Shown here: piece after piece, positions 7,223-12,648 of the stretch
How positions within the stretch are numbered: the stretch's first letter is position 1
Layout of the letters: every line of letters begins with the position of its first letter
Origin: Candidatus Segatella mututuai
GTDB taxonomy: Bacteria; Bacteroidota; Bacteroidia; Bacteroidales; Bacteroidaceae
Direction: 5' to 3'
Assembly (NCBI GenBank): GCA_002439605.1
Contig: DJOI01000053.1
Location: 61,371-74,018, forward strand
DNA length: 12,648 nt
Translations under genes and position numbers: made by a program
Notes under the pieces: model-generated
Database searches by the model: none
The model's input: only the letters and a program-made list of their open reading frames with translations
What the model was told of the DNA's origin: nothing

Positions 7223-7261
7223 CATGTTGTACGTTCATAGCAACTATAGTCGTACGACATG
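7223..7261. other. Long imperfect hairpin in an intergenic region
   Basis: An outer 11-base stem (7223-7233 with 7251-7261, one G:T pair) continues, after a small internal loop, into a 5-base inner stem (7236-7240 with 7244-7249, one bulged A) closed by a CAA loop. No T tract follows on either side, so it does not look like a terminator. It lies just downstream of the sigma operon terminator. It could be a protein-binding inverted repeat or a structured RNA; nothing else identifies it. Confidence 0.5.
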
Positions 7262-7396
7262 CCGACCTCATAATAAAGTCACTTTTTTCTCATTCGTTTT
7301 ACGCTGAATGAAGGAATAAACGGCAAACGATAGCCATCGCTCGGTTTTGGAGGATGGGGAAACTTGAATCAAGACACCCGCTGACAGATGAAAATA

Positions 7397-7624
7397 CAAG
7401 AAACGAGCGTCGAAACCTTCAACCGAGTCCGGAAGTAGCAAGAAACGCTAAACAATTCGTCCAGCGGCTCCCGAAATGGCAAGAAACGTGCGTCAAGGCT
7501 CACTTTTTCTTTCGGAAGAAGGTTTTAACACTGTTTCTTGTTACTTTTTAGTCCGAAAGAAGGTCTTGATTTGTGTTTCTTGCTACTTTCTGAATGGAAT
7601 GGGGAGATTGACGGGCGTTTCTTG
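7397..7624. repeat. Six degenerate 42-base repeats arranged three against three around position 7510
   Basis: CAAGAAAC occurs at 7397, 7439 and 7480, and its complement GTTTCTTG at 7533, 7575 and 7617. The steps are 42, 41, then 42, 42 bases, and all three motif pairs share one centre at about 7510, where TTCTTTCGGAAGAA is itself nearly palindromic. The similarity extends beyond the core. In the GTTTCTTG direction the units share TACTTT at the start, GAAGG in the middle and often TTGAC before the core; the outermost left unit (complemented) and outermost right unit agree at 28 of 42 positions by my count. The block lies in the 604-base gap (7067-7670) between the converging sigma operon and accessory operon. 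I see nothing in 7262-7396 except a short inverted repeat (7290-7295 with 7306-7311). No convincing coding frame crosses the block. Confidence 0.75.
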
Positions 7625-7670
7625 GGGCTATTGGTTGCTGGAGAAAGTTTGCATTGGCAATGATAAAAGT

Positions 7671-8039
7671 TTAGTCAGAAAGATTTTTTCTCAACAGCAA
7701 ATAATTAACTATGCGAATCAGCAAAATACAAGGTAGTGTAAAAATAGGGATTTTATATGTATTAGACATAATTTCCCACAACCAATTACCTTTTCCAAGA
7801 ATAGTTGATATTATCACTACTTCACCATAAAATGTTCCAGACATATTTATCGATACACAAGCCCAATTATGTATCAAACAATAGTTCCAGGCGACTGTAG
7901 CAGACAAAATCGCACAAGAGGTACTAATCACTACCATCATCAGAAATTCCAATATGTCTTCAACCCCAAATATTATGAGCATTGCTAATAAAAACAAAAC
8001 TCCTATAATCTCCCCAAATGGGTAAGAACTTTCTCCCAA
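7671..8039 (-). CDS. Small multi-pass membrane protein, unknown function, start uncertain
   Basis: About 122 residues from a TTG at 8039 (the frame stays open further upstream to 8115 but contains no ATG). Hydrophobic helices are visible at about 10-25, 30-52, 65-82 (weaker) and 97-117, with a basic C-terminus (RKNLSD), so a small inner-membrane protein. I recognise no family. It is the last gene of an AT-rich operon behind a lipoprotein and a kinase-fold gene. The start is odd. An ATG at 8061, preceded by AGAGG at a good distance, is in a different frame and would join this frame if the T6 run (8038-8043 on the plus strand) were one base shorter. Alternatively, translation begins at TTG or at a rarer codon upstream, giving a basic N-terminal extension. 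A frameshift is therefore possible but less sure than in the two genes upstream. Confidence 0.5.
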   Translation of the reverse strand: MGESSYPFGEIIGVLFLLAMLIIFGVEDILEFLMMVVISTSCAILSATVAWNYCLIHNWACVSINMSGTFYGEVVIISTILGKGNWLWEIMSNTYKIPIFTLPCILLIRIVNYLLLRKNLSD

Positions 8040-8077
8040 AAAATGTTGACGTAGTTTCCATGCGGGTTTTCCTCTTT

Positions 8078-8469
8078 TTACTTCTTTCTTATCGCTTTGA
8101 ATCTTGTATTCTTGTCAAATCCTAATACAAGTAAGTTGTACTCATAAGGATAATAAATTGTGCCGTTATGCACAATATATGGCATTGGAGCATTTGACGG
8201 CAATGAAACACTTATGTTATTAACAGTATCTTCTATTTCCTTGCCAACACCCCAAGGACCTAAAGTTTTGCGATTATATTTGCAGTTGCCGGAAAAGTCA
8301 ATCATATCTTGCGGATCATAATCTTCCTCCAACACCTTTCGGCTTATAGATAACAATGTATCTTGCACATCTTTGCTTGATTCGCAGAACAAAGTGTCCT
8401 TGCAACTTTGTTTCACATTGGAGCATGCTCCGACAAGAAATGCACAAAGAATAAAATATAGATATTCAT
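8078..8469 (-). pseudogene. Small lipoprotein gene with a probable one-base deletion after the start codon
   Basis: The frame ending at 8078 encodes a typical lipoprotein signal, YLYFILCAFLVGACSN with lipobox LVGAC, then about 115 mature residues with no recognised domain (DTVNNISVSLPSNAPMPYIVHNG near the middle; basic end AIRKK). This frame has no ATG, GTG or TTG before the lipobox. The ATG at 8469 is in another frame. One extra A right after it (ATGAAATAT in place of ATGAATAT) would give MKYLYFILCAFLVGAC, a textbook Bacteroidetes lipoprotein start. As the sequence stands only an internal GTG at 8416 could start translation, which would lose the lipobox. The reading is therefore a frameshifted gene, real or from a base-calling error in an A run. 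The ATG is 16 bases after the stop of the kinase-like gene, so the genes form an operon. Confidence 0.55.
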
Positions 8470-8485
8470 ATGCGATTATTATTTC

Positions 8486-9232
8486 TTACACACATCTTGT
8501 CCTGTAGAGATATTCCCAAACTTCTTTTCCCGACTTCTTCAATCTGATAATCGGGTCGATGAAGTATAGCCTACCATCTTCGTCACACAGAACATTATCA
8601 CTCACATTAGAGACATCGGTTATTGCCAAGTATTCGTTCCCATAGAAATACTTATCTTCCTTTGCCAAGCCTAATTGATGGATGAGATAATCATCAATAG
8701 CCTTTTGTGAGGGCACTTGATACATATCGGATATATTCCTTTGTTGAAGCACTATTCTTATTCCCTTTGCATCTTCCGAGAAACCAACAAAACGATACCT
8801 TGTAGAAGGAAACAGAATGTTATGAATCAGATGCTCATAAATGATGTCGCAGGGCAAAGTATGCTTCGTCGGAGCTTTGGCAAAAGGCGACTTCATCTTG
8901 GTAAACAGGCTTCCGTCTCTACTTAGAAAGACAATGCTTTCACCAGTAGGAATCATTCGTCGGTCTCCAAACTTATTCCATGCAGACTTTTCTATATACA
9001 GGCCGTGCTGCTTGGCGATTTCTATTAAGCGAGTGCATTCCTCTTCCTCTGCATTTCTCGTGCTTTGCCTGTTATCTCCATATTGTTGAGAGGATACCCC
9101 AGTCTCAAACACTCGAATATCGCTTCGGTCGCTATCTGCCTGTACTTTTCGCTCAGTCTCATAACGTATTGCTGGGCATTTTGTCCGTTTCTTAAATATA
9201 TAGTCGATAATCTTTCTTCCATAATTCTTCAT
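8486..9232 (-). CDS. Kinase-fold protein of the mobile-element 'polyvalent' type, probably frameshifted near its N-terminus
   Basis: The open frame gives 248 residues from the ATG at 9232. From about residue 62 (EECTRLIEIAKQHGLYIEKS) it resembles the kinase-like domains of polyvalent proteins of phages and conjugative elements: GESIVFLSRDGSLFTKMK as a nucleotide-loop-like segment, a helical middle with DIIYEHLIHNILFP, then TDVSNVSDNVL (205-215) with catalytic-loop D206 and N213, and LYFID with metal-binding D226. The fold and active-site pattern match protein and aminoglycoside kinases; the target is unknown. The first 60 or so residues in this frame look unnatural. A neighbouring frame (9025-9222) reads better and would join here with one added base near 9035-9056. 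The TTG at 9265 lies upstream of the -7 box and is excluded. It is the first gene of an AT-rich operon, suggesting acquired DNA. Confidence 0.6.
   Translation of the reverse strand: MKNYGRKIIDYIFKKRTKCPAIRYETERKVQADSDRSDIRVFETGVSSQQYGDNRQSTRNAEEEECTRLIEIAKQHGLYIEKSAWNKFGDRRMIPTGESIVFLSRDGSLFTKMKSPFAKAPTKHTLPCDIIYEHLIHNILFPSTRYRFVGFSEDAKGIRIVLQQRNISDMYQVPSQKAIDDYLIHQLGLAKEDKYFYGNEYLAITDVSNVSDNVLCDEDGRLYFIDPIIRLKKSGKEVWEYLYRTRCV
9025..9222 (-). pseudogene. Displaced N-terminal segment of the kinase-fold gene, in a different frame
   Basis: From an ATG at 9222 this frame gives 65 residues that look like a genuine helical protein segment (YVMRLSEKYRQIATEAIFE, then CLRLGYPLNNMEITGKAREM), whereas the overlapping main frame is irregular here. 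It stops only 27 bases or so after the point where the main frame begins to look like the conserved EECTRL region. One extra base in the A3 run (plus-strand 9054-9056) or the adjacent G/A stretch would fuse the two into one protein of about 247 residues. The ATG lies 30 bases after the -7 box. I judge by composition only, so an independent short gene or chance remains possible. Confidence 0.45.
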
Positions 9233-9251
9233 TTTATCTATAGTTTTGCCG

Positions 9252-9283
9252 CAAAGATACGCCAAAGATTTCTATTCGCCAAA
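9252..9283 (-). promoter_or_regulatory. Bacteroidetes promoter of the accessory operon
   Basis: On the minus strand, TTTG (9280-9283) is followed after 20 bases by TATCTTTG (9252-9259), a full match to the -33/-7 pattern. It lies 19 bases before the ATG at 9232 and 29 before the ATG at 9222. It shows that the three minus-strand genes down to 7671 can be one transcript. Confidence 0.75.
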
Positions 9284-9300
9284 CTTTTAGGGTAAAACTT

Positions 9301-9315
9301 CGAGCTTTCAGCTCG
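9301..9315. promoter_or_regulatory. Perfect inverted repeat between divergent promoters, possible operator
   Basis: CGAGCT (9301-9306) and AGCTCG (9310-9315) form a perfect inverted repeat around TTC. It sits in the 148 bases between the accessory operon and the Fsr-type gene, 17 bases outside the -33 box of one promoter and 18 bases upstream of the -7 box of the other, so a bound regulator could affect either. No regulator gene is adjacent. Confidence 0.3.
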
Positions 9316-9333
9316 TATCTATGGAATATTTTG

Positions 9334-9341
9334 TACCTTTG
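9334..9341 (+). promoter_or_regulatory. Bacteroidetes -7 promoter box for the Fsr-type gene
   Basis: TACCTTTG matches TAnnTTTG, 39 bases before the ATG at 9381; no TTTG is seen at the expected -33 position. Because it lies downstream of the in-frame ATG at 9321, it supports 9381 as the start. Confidence 0.6.
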
Positions 9342-9380
9342 CATTCAAATTCACCAATAAAAGAAAAAGAAGACAAAATA

Positions 9381-10604
9381 ATGAATATCAAATCTATAGG
9401 TAGTAAATTAACGGGCAACCCAACGATGGTGGAGGGTACGGTGTATTCGATGCTCATCATTTGCAGCATCTCGCATTTCCTGAATGACATGGTTCAATCT
9501 ATCATCCCCTCCATCTATCCGATTGTCAAGGATAAGTTCGACTTCTCGTTTGCACAGATCGGCATCATCACCTTGGTGTTTCAGATGACTTCCTCTATCT
9601 TGCAGCCATTCACCGGTCTCTATGCCGACAAGCATCCACGACCATACGCCTTGTCGGTGGGAATGTGCTTCACCTTGGTGGGGCTGCTGTTGCTCGCCTT
9701 CGCCGAAAACTATTTGCTCATTCTCCTTGCGGTAAGCGTCGTGGGATTGGGCTCTTCCGTGTTCCATCCTACGGCTTCACGAGTAGCGCAGTTGGCATCG
9801 GGCGGCAAGAAGAGTTTGGCACAATCCATCTTCCAAGTGGGCGGCAATGGCGGTTCGGCTGTAGGTCCATTGTTGGCAGCCCTCATCATTCTGCCTTTCG
9901 GTCAGCACGCCATCTCTTGGTTTGCCTTGGCGGCATTGGTGGCAGCCATTCTCATGGTTCGATTGGGGGCTTGGTATAAGGCGAGACTCGCCTATGTGGT
10001 CAACCATCCGCAAAAGCAACCACTCCTCAACCACGACATCTCCAAGCGAGCCAAGTATGGGGCATTGATGATTCTCATCCTGTTGGTCTTCTCGAAGTAC
10101 TTCTATACGGCGTGCATCACCAGCTACTTCACGTTCTTCCTGATAGACAAGTTTGGCGTTTCCGTACAGACATCCCAACTCTGCCTGTTTGTCTTCCTTG
10201 CCGCCTTCGCCATCGGAACAGTGGCGGGAGGCATGTTGGGTGATAAGTTCGGCAGAAAGTATGTGATATGGTTCTCCATCTTGGGAGCCGCTCCCTTCGC
10301 CATCGCCATGCCTTTCGTAGGCTTCACATGGACTATCATCTGCACCTTCCTCTCCGGTCTCATCATCGCCTCGGCATTCTCCTCCATCGTGGTCTATGCC
10401 ACCGACTTGATGCCCGACAAGGTGGGACTGATAGCCGGCATCTTCTTCGGACTGATGTTTGGATTGGGAGGCTTGGGTTCCGCCTTCTTCGGATGGCTCG
10501 CCGACAAGACCAGCATCGAGTTCATTTTTCAGGTAAGTGCCTTCTTGCCACTCCTCGGCATCATCGCCGGTTTCTTGCCTAACACCCAAAAAGTAAAGAA
10601 ATAA
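9381..10604 (+). CDS. fsr: MFS efflux transporter of the fosmidomycin-resistance (Fsr) family
   Basis: A 407-residue, 12-helix inner-membrane transporter, almost the same length as E. coli Fsr. The first helix region SISHFLNDMVQSIIPSIYP and the following FSFAQIGIITLVFQMTSSILQP are the Fsr signature. The second half repeats the MFS pattern, with GGMLGDKFGRKYV as the conserved loop between helices 8 and 9 and a short basic C-terminus (QKVKK). Fsr homologues export small molecules by proton antiport, and fosmidomycin is the substrate known in E. coli. The natural substrate here is unknown. I use the ATG at 9381 rather than 9321 because the promoter box lies between them and the family starts near SKLTGNPT. 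The gene stands alone, with an alkyltransferase gene 122 bases downstream. Confidence 0.88.
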   Translation: MNIKSIGSKLTGNPTMVEGTVYSMLIICSISHFLNDMVQSIIPSIYPIVKDKFDFSFAQIGIITLVFQMTSSILQPFTGLYADKHPRPYALSVGMCFTLVGLLLLAFAENYLLILLAVSVVGLGSSVFHPTASRVAQLASGGKKSLAQSIFQVGGNGGSAVGPLLAALIILPFGQHAISWFALAALVAAILMVRLGAWYKARLAYVVNHPQKQPLLNHDISKRAKYGALMILILLVFSKYFYTACITSYFTFFLIDKFGVSVQTSQLCLFVFLAAFAIGTVAGGMLGDKFGRKYVIWFSILGAAPFAIAMPFVGFTWTIICTFLSGLIIASAFSSIVVYATDLMPDKVGLIAGIFFGLMFGLGGLGSAFFGWLADKTSIEFIFQVSAFLPLLGIIAGFLPNTQKVKK

Positions 10605-10643
10605 GGATGAAGATGATTCCTAAAACAAAAGAAAAATAAAAGG

Positions 10644-10682
10644 AGCTTCCTCTTCTTCTGATTATTCTGAGAGGAAAGCTTT
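10644..10682 (+). terminator. Weak hairpin after the Fsr-type gene, possible terminator
   Basis: AGCTT-CCTCT (10644-10653) pairs with AGAGG-A-AAGCT (10670-10680), ten base pairs with one bulged A and a 16-base loop. Only two T residues follow before mixed sequence, so termination may be inefficient and the alkyltransferase gene may be partly read through from upstream. Confidence 0.35.
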
Positions 10683-10726
10683 CATCTATCAAGAATCGCT
10701 CCTATAAACTATTGAATTATTTGAGT

Positions 10727-11275
10727 ATGAAGCAAACCGTTAATATCCAGTATTACGACTCCCCTTGTGGAGAACTTATCTTGGCATCAGTAGGCAATGA
10801 GCTTTGCCTCTGCGATTGGAACGAAAAGCCATGTGCGGAACGCAACAAGCGTCGCTTGGAAAGACTTCTGAACGCCGAGTTCGTAACGGCTTCCTCTGCC
10901 GTCCTGGAACAAACCAAGACGGAACTTGACGAATATTTCGCTGGCAAGCGCAAGGCATTCGACATTCCCTTGCATCCTGTAGGCACCGATTTCCAACAGC
11001 AAGTATGGCAAGCCTTGCTCGAAATCCCATACAGCGAAACAAGAACCTACAAAGAGATTGCCTTGCGAGTGAACAACCTCAAGGGCGTAAGGGCTGTGGC
11101 GCAAGCCATCGGAGCCAACGGCATGAGTATCCTCATCCCTTGCCATCGAGTCATCGGCACCAACCATTCCTTGACAGGCTTCGCAGGAGGAATCGAGGCG
11201 AAAAAATTGCTGTTGGATATAGAAAGCAAGCATTCAGCTTGTATTTTTTCTGATTCTCATAAAAAAATGCCTTAA
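10727..11275 (+). CDS. ogt: Methylated-DNA--[protein]-cysteine S-methyltransferase (O6-alkylguanine repair)
   Basis: A 182-residue suicide repair protein that moves the alkyl group from O6-alkylguanine in DNA to its own cysteine. The active-site motif IPCHRVIG is intact, with C139 as acceptor. Upstream are the DNA-binding part, with TDFQQQVWQALLEIPYSETRTYKEIA, and RAVAQAIGAN carrying the arginine finger (R122). The N-terminal domain (about 1-80) is the smaller ribonuclease-like domain. There is no Ada-type regulatory region, so it is a stand-alone Ogt-type protein. The C-terminus runs about 15 residues past the usual end (KHSACIFSDSHKKMP), as is common in this group. I use the ATG at 10727; a TTG 15 bases earlier is less likely. 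No -7 box was found directly upstream. Confidence 0.93.
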   Translation: MKQTVNIQYYDSPCGELILASVGNELCLCDWNEKPCAERNKRRLERLLNAEFVTASSAVLEQTKTELDEYFAGKRKAFDIPLHPVGTDFQQQVWQALLEIPYSETRTYKEIALRVNNLKGVRAVAQAIGANGMSILIPCHRVIGTNHSLTGFAGGIEAKKLLLDIESKHSACIFSDSHKKMP

Positions 11276-11278
11276 AAA

Positions 11279-11310
11279 TTTGTTTTATTAAATGATATTT
11301 TATAGATTTG
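11279..11310 (+). promoter_or_regulatory. Bacteroidetes promoter of the DUF4143-type ATPase gene
   Basis: TTTG (11279-11282), a 20-base spacer, then TAGATTTG (11303-11310), a full match to the -33/-7 pattern. It starts four bases after the ogt stop and lies 36 bases before the ATG at 11347, so the ATPase gene has its own promoter. It also excludes the TTG at 11308 as a start. Confidence 0.75.
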
Positions 11311-11346
11311 CAGAGTTTTATAAAGTGGCATTTAACAAATACCGTT

Positions 11347-12630
11347 ATGGACAAGATATTGTTAAAACAAATTTTGATAGATAACCAGCACGAAGTGGAA
11401 CGTTATCAAGTACATCATAGAAATATAGATATGGAAGGATTTCCATGTTATGTTTTCGTGGGCGTACGTAGAGCCGGAAAATCATTTCTCTTATATCAAA
11501 AGATGCAGCAACTTTTGGCAGAGGGACATAGTTGGGATGAAATGTTATACCTAAACTTTGAGGATGACCGACTGACTGATTTTACCAACGCCGACTTCAA
11601 CCTTATCTTGGAATGTCATGCAGAAATGTCTGACAAGCGCCCCATGTTGTTCCTTGATGAGATTCAGAACATTGAGGGTTGGGAAAAGTTTGCCAGAAGA
11701 TTGGCAGACACCAAATATCAAGTATATATCACAGGTAGCAATGCCAAAATGCTATCTCATGAAATCATGACTACCTTAGGTGGGCGATACCTCACAGTGG
11801 AAGTTTATCCTTTCAATCTCAAGGAATATTTTGACTTTAGTGGTCAACCATACGATGAGAAAACTTTGTTAGGCACAGAGAGTCGTGCCGAAATGAAACG
11901 TTCTTATTCTGAGTTTTTCCATTGGGGAGGACTACCAGAGAGCATCGGTCTGCCTGTAAAACGCAATTATCTGAGTAGCACCTTTCAAAAAATATACTTA
12001 GGTGATATTTGCAGTCGCAACAATATCAATAACCCGAACCTTCTCCGCTTAATGGTGAAAAAGGTCGCTGAAAGTATCAAGCAACCCATATCCTACAACC
12101 GCTTAGCAAAGATTCTGTCAACTGTTGGAGGAAAAATTAGCGTTCCAACAGTCAGCAACTATATGCAATATTGCGAGGACGCATGGCTATTGCTGCGCTT
12201 GCACAACATCACCTCGTCTTTCGCCGAAAAAGAGACCATATCTAAGTATTATTTTATAGATAATGGCTTATTAAACCTCTTTCTCATAGATAGCGAGACT
12301 TCGCTCTTGGAGAACTTAGTTGCAATCACTTTGTTTAGAAAATATGGGCACGACAAGGACAACGAAAGAGTATTTTTCTACAATTCCAACGTTGATGTTG
12401 ACTTTTACATACCAGAGGAAGAGACAGCCATTCAAGTATCATACAGCATTTCTGCCAATGATTCCACTTATGAGCGAGAAGTCACCGCTTTACAAAAACT
12501 TCCTGCAACTCTCGTCTGCCATAAACGCCTCATCATCACATACGATGAAGAACAGACGATAAAAGATGATTTTGGCGAAATCCAAGTCTTGCCATATTGG
12601 AAATGGTGCCTGGAGTTATTCTTTGATTAA
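11347..12630 (+). CDS. AAA_14/DUF4143-type ATP-binding protein
   Basis: A 427-residue P-loop ATPase. The N-terminal AAA-type domain has Walker A GVRRAGKS (39-46), Walker B MLFLDEIQ (100-107) and a sensor-1-like ITGSN (128-132), followed by MLSHEIMTTLGGRYLTVEVYP, diagnostic of the family. After FHWGGLPE comes a winged-helix-like middle (YNRLAKILSTVGGKISVPTVSNYM) and a DUF4143 C-terminal part with the usual PD-(D/E)xK-like layout. In that part the Asp of VDFYIP is present, but the expected 'ExK' strand reads IQVSYS, so nuclease activity is doubtful. These proteins occur in many copies in Bacteroidetes and archaea. Their role is unclear; defence, toxin-like and plasmid-related roles have been suggested. 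The gene has its own promoter, no obvious partner gene in view, and is more AT-rich than its upstream neighbours, which suggests acquisition. Confidence 0.88.
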   Translation: MDKILLKQILIDNQHEVERYQVHHRNIDMEGFPCYVFVGVRRAGKSFLLYQKMQQLLAEGHSWDEMLYLNFEDDRLTDFTNADFNLILECHAEMSDKRPMLFLDEIQNIEGWEKFARRLADTKYQVYITGSNAKMLSHEIMTTLGGRYLTVEVYPFNLKEYFDFSGQPYDEKTLLGTESRAEMKRSYSEFFHWGGLPESIGLPVKRNYLSSTFQKIYLGDICSRNNINNPNLLRLMVKKVAESIKQPISYNRLAKILSTVGGKISVPTVSNYMQYCEDAWLLLRLHNITSSFAEKETISKYYFIDNGLLNLFLIDSETSLLENLVAITLFRKYGHDKDNERVFFYNSNVDVDFYIPEEETAIQVSYSISANDSTYEREVTALQKLPATLVCHKRLIITYDEEQTIKDDFGEIQVLPYWKWCLELFFD

Positions 12631-12648
12631 AGGGATGTTCTATAAATT

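Noticed and set aside
7397..7624. CRISPR array
   Set aside because: Units are degenerate and change orientation at the centre, there are no constant repeats with unique spacers of equal length, and no cas gene is present.
7354..7736. Two overlapping short plus-strand frames across the 42-base repeat block
   Set aside because: The 41-base step breaks any repeated peptide, and the products look random; more likely non-coding.
9233..9265. TTG start at 9265 for the kinase-fold gene
   Set aside because: The TTG lies upstream of the -7 box at 9252-9259, so it would not be in the transcript.
9777..10589. 270-codon open frame on the minus strand
   Set aside because: Antisense to the Fsr-type transporter; rich in Glu, Gly, His and Gln, the usual mirror of a membrane protein gene.

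Overview
The window reads as a chromosomal segment of a Bacteroidales bacterium, most likely Prevotella/Segatella-like. I infer this from several Bacteroidetes-type promoters (-7 box TAnnTTTG, twice with TTTG 20 bases upstream), weak Shine-Dalgarno sequences, a DPP7-type S46 dipeptidyl-peptidase, a FucP-type sugar importer, an ECF sigma gene overlapping a membrane partner gene, and a DUF4143-type ATPase. The assignment rests on style and gene families, not on a marker gene.

Layout. 1-249: 3' end of a glycoside hydrolase 2-like gene, closed by a bidirectional terminator (254-290) shared with the convergent S46 dipeptidyl-peptidase (310-2451, minus). 2601-4977 (minus): a tight two-gene operon, a nucleotidyltransferase/GHMP-kinase fusion followed after one base by a FucP-like importer; this looks like an uncharacterised sugar salvage module. 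Divergent from it, 5158-5928 (plus): argB. 6067-7066 (plus): an ECF sigma factor overlapping a single-pass membrane protein that is probably its anti-sigma factor, preceded by a candidate self-recognised promoter. 7067-7670: 604 bases without a convincing gene, holding a terminator, a long imperfect hairpin and a striking block of six degenerate 42-base repeats arranged three against three around position 7510.

7671-9232 (minus): an AT-rich accessory operon under one clear promoter (9252-9283), encoding a kinase-fold protein of the phage/plasmid polyvalent type, a small lipoprotein and a small membrane protein. Two of the three show a probable one-base frameshift near the N-terminus and the third has no clean start, so the cluster is either decaying or carries indel errors. 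9381-10604 (plus): Fsr-type MFS drug exporter. 10727-11275 (plus): O6-alkylguanine-DNA alkyltransferase. 11347-12630 (plus): DUF4143-type ATPase with its own promoter.

The most unusual items are the sugar-activating fusion enzyme with its importer, the symmetric 42-base repeat block, and the frameshifted accessory operon. I found no RNA genes, CRISPR array, insertion sequence or attachment site.
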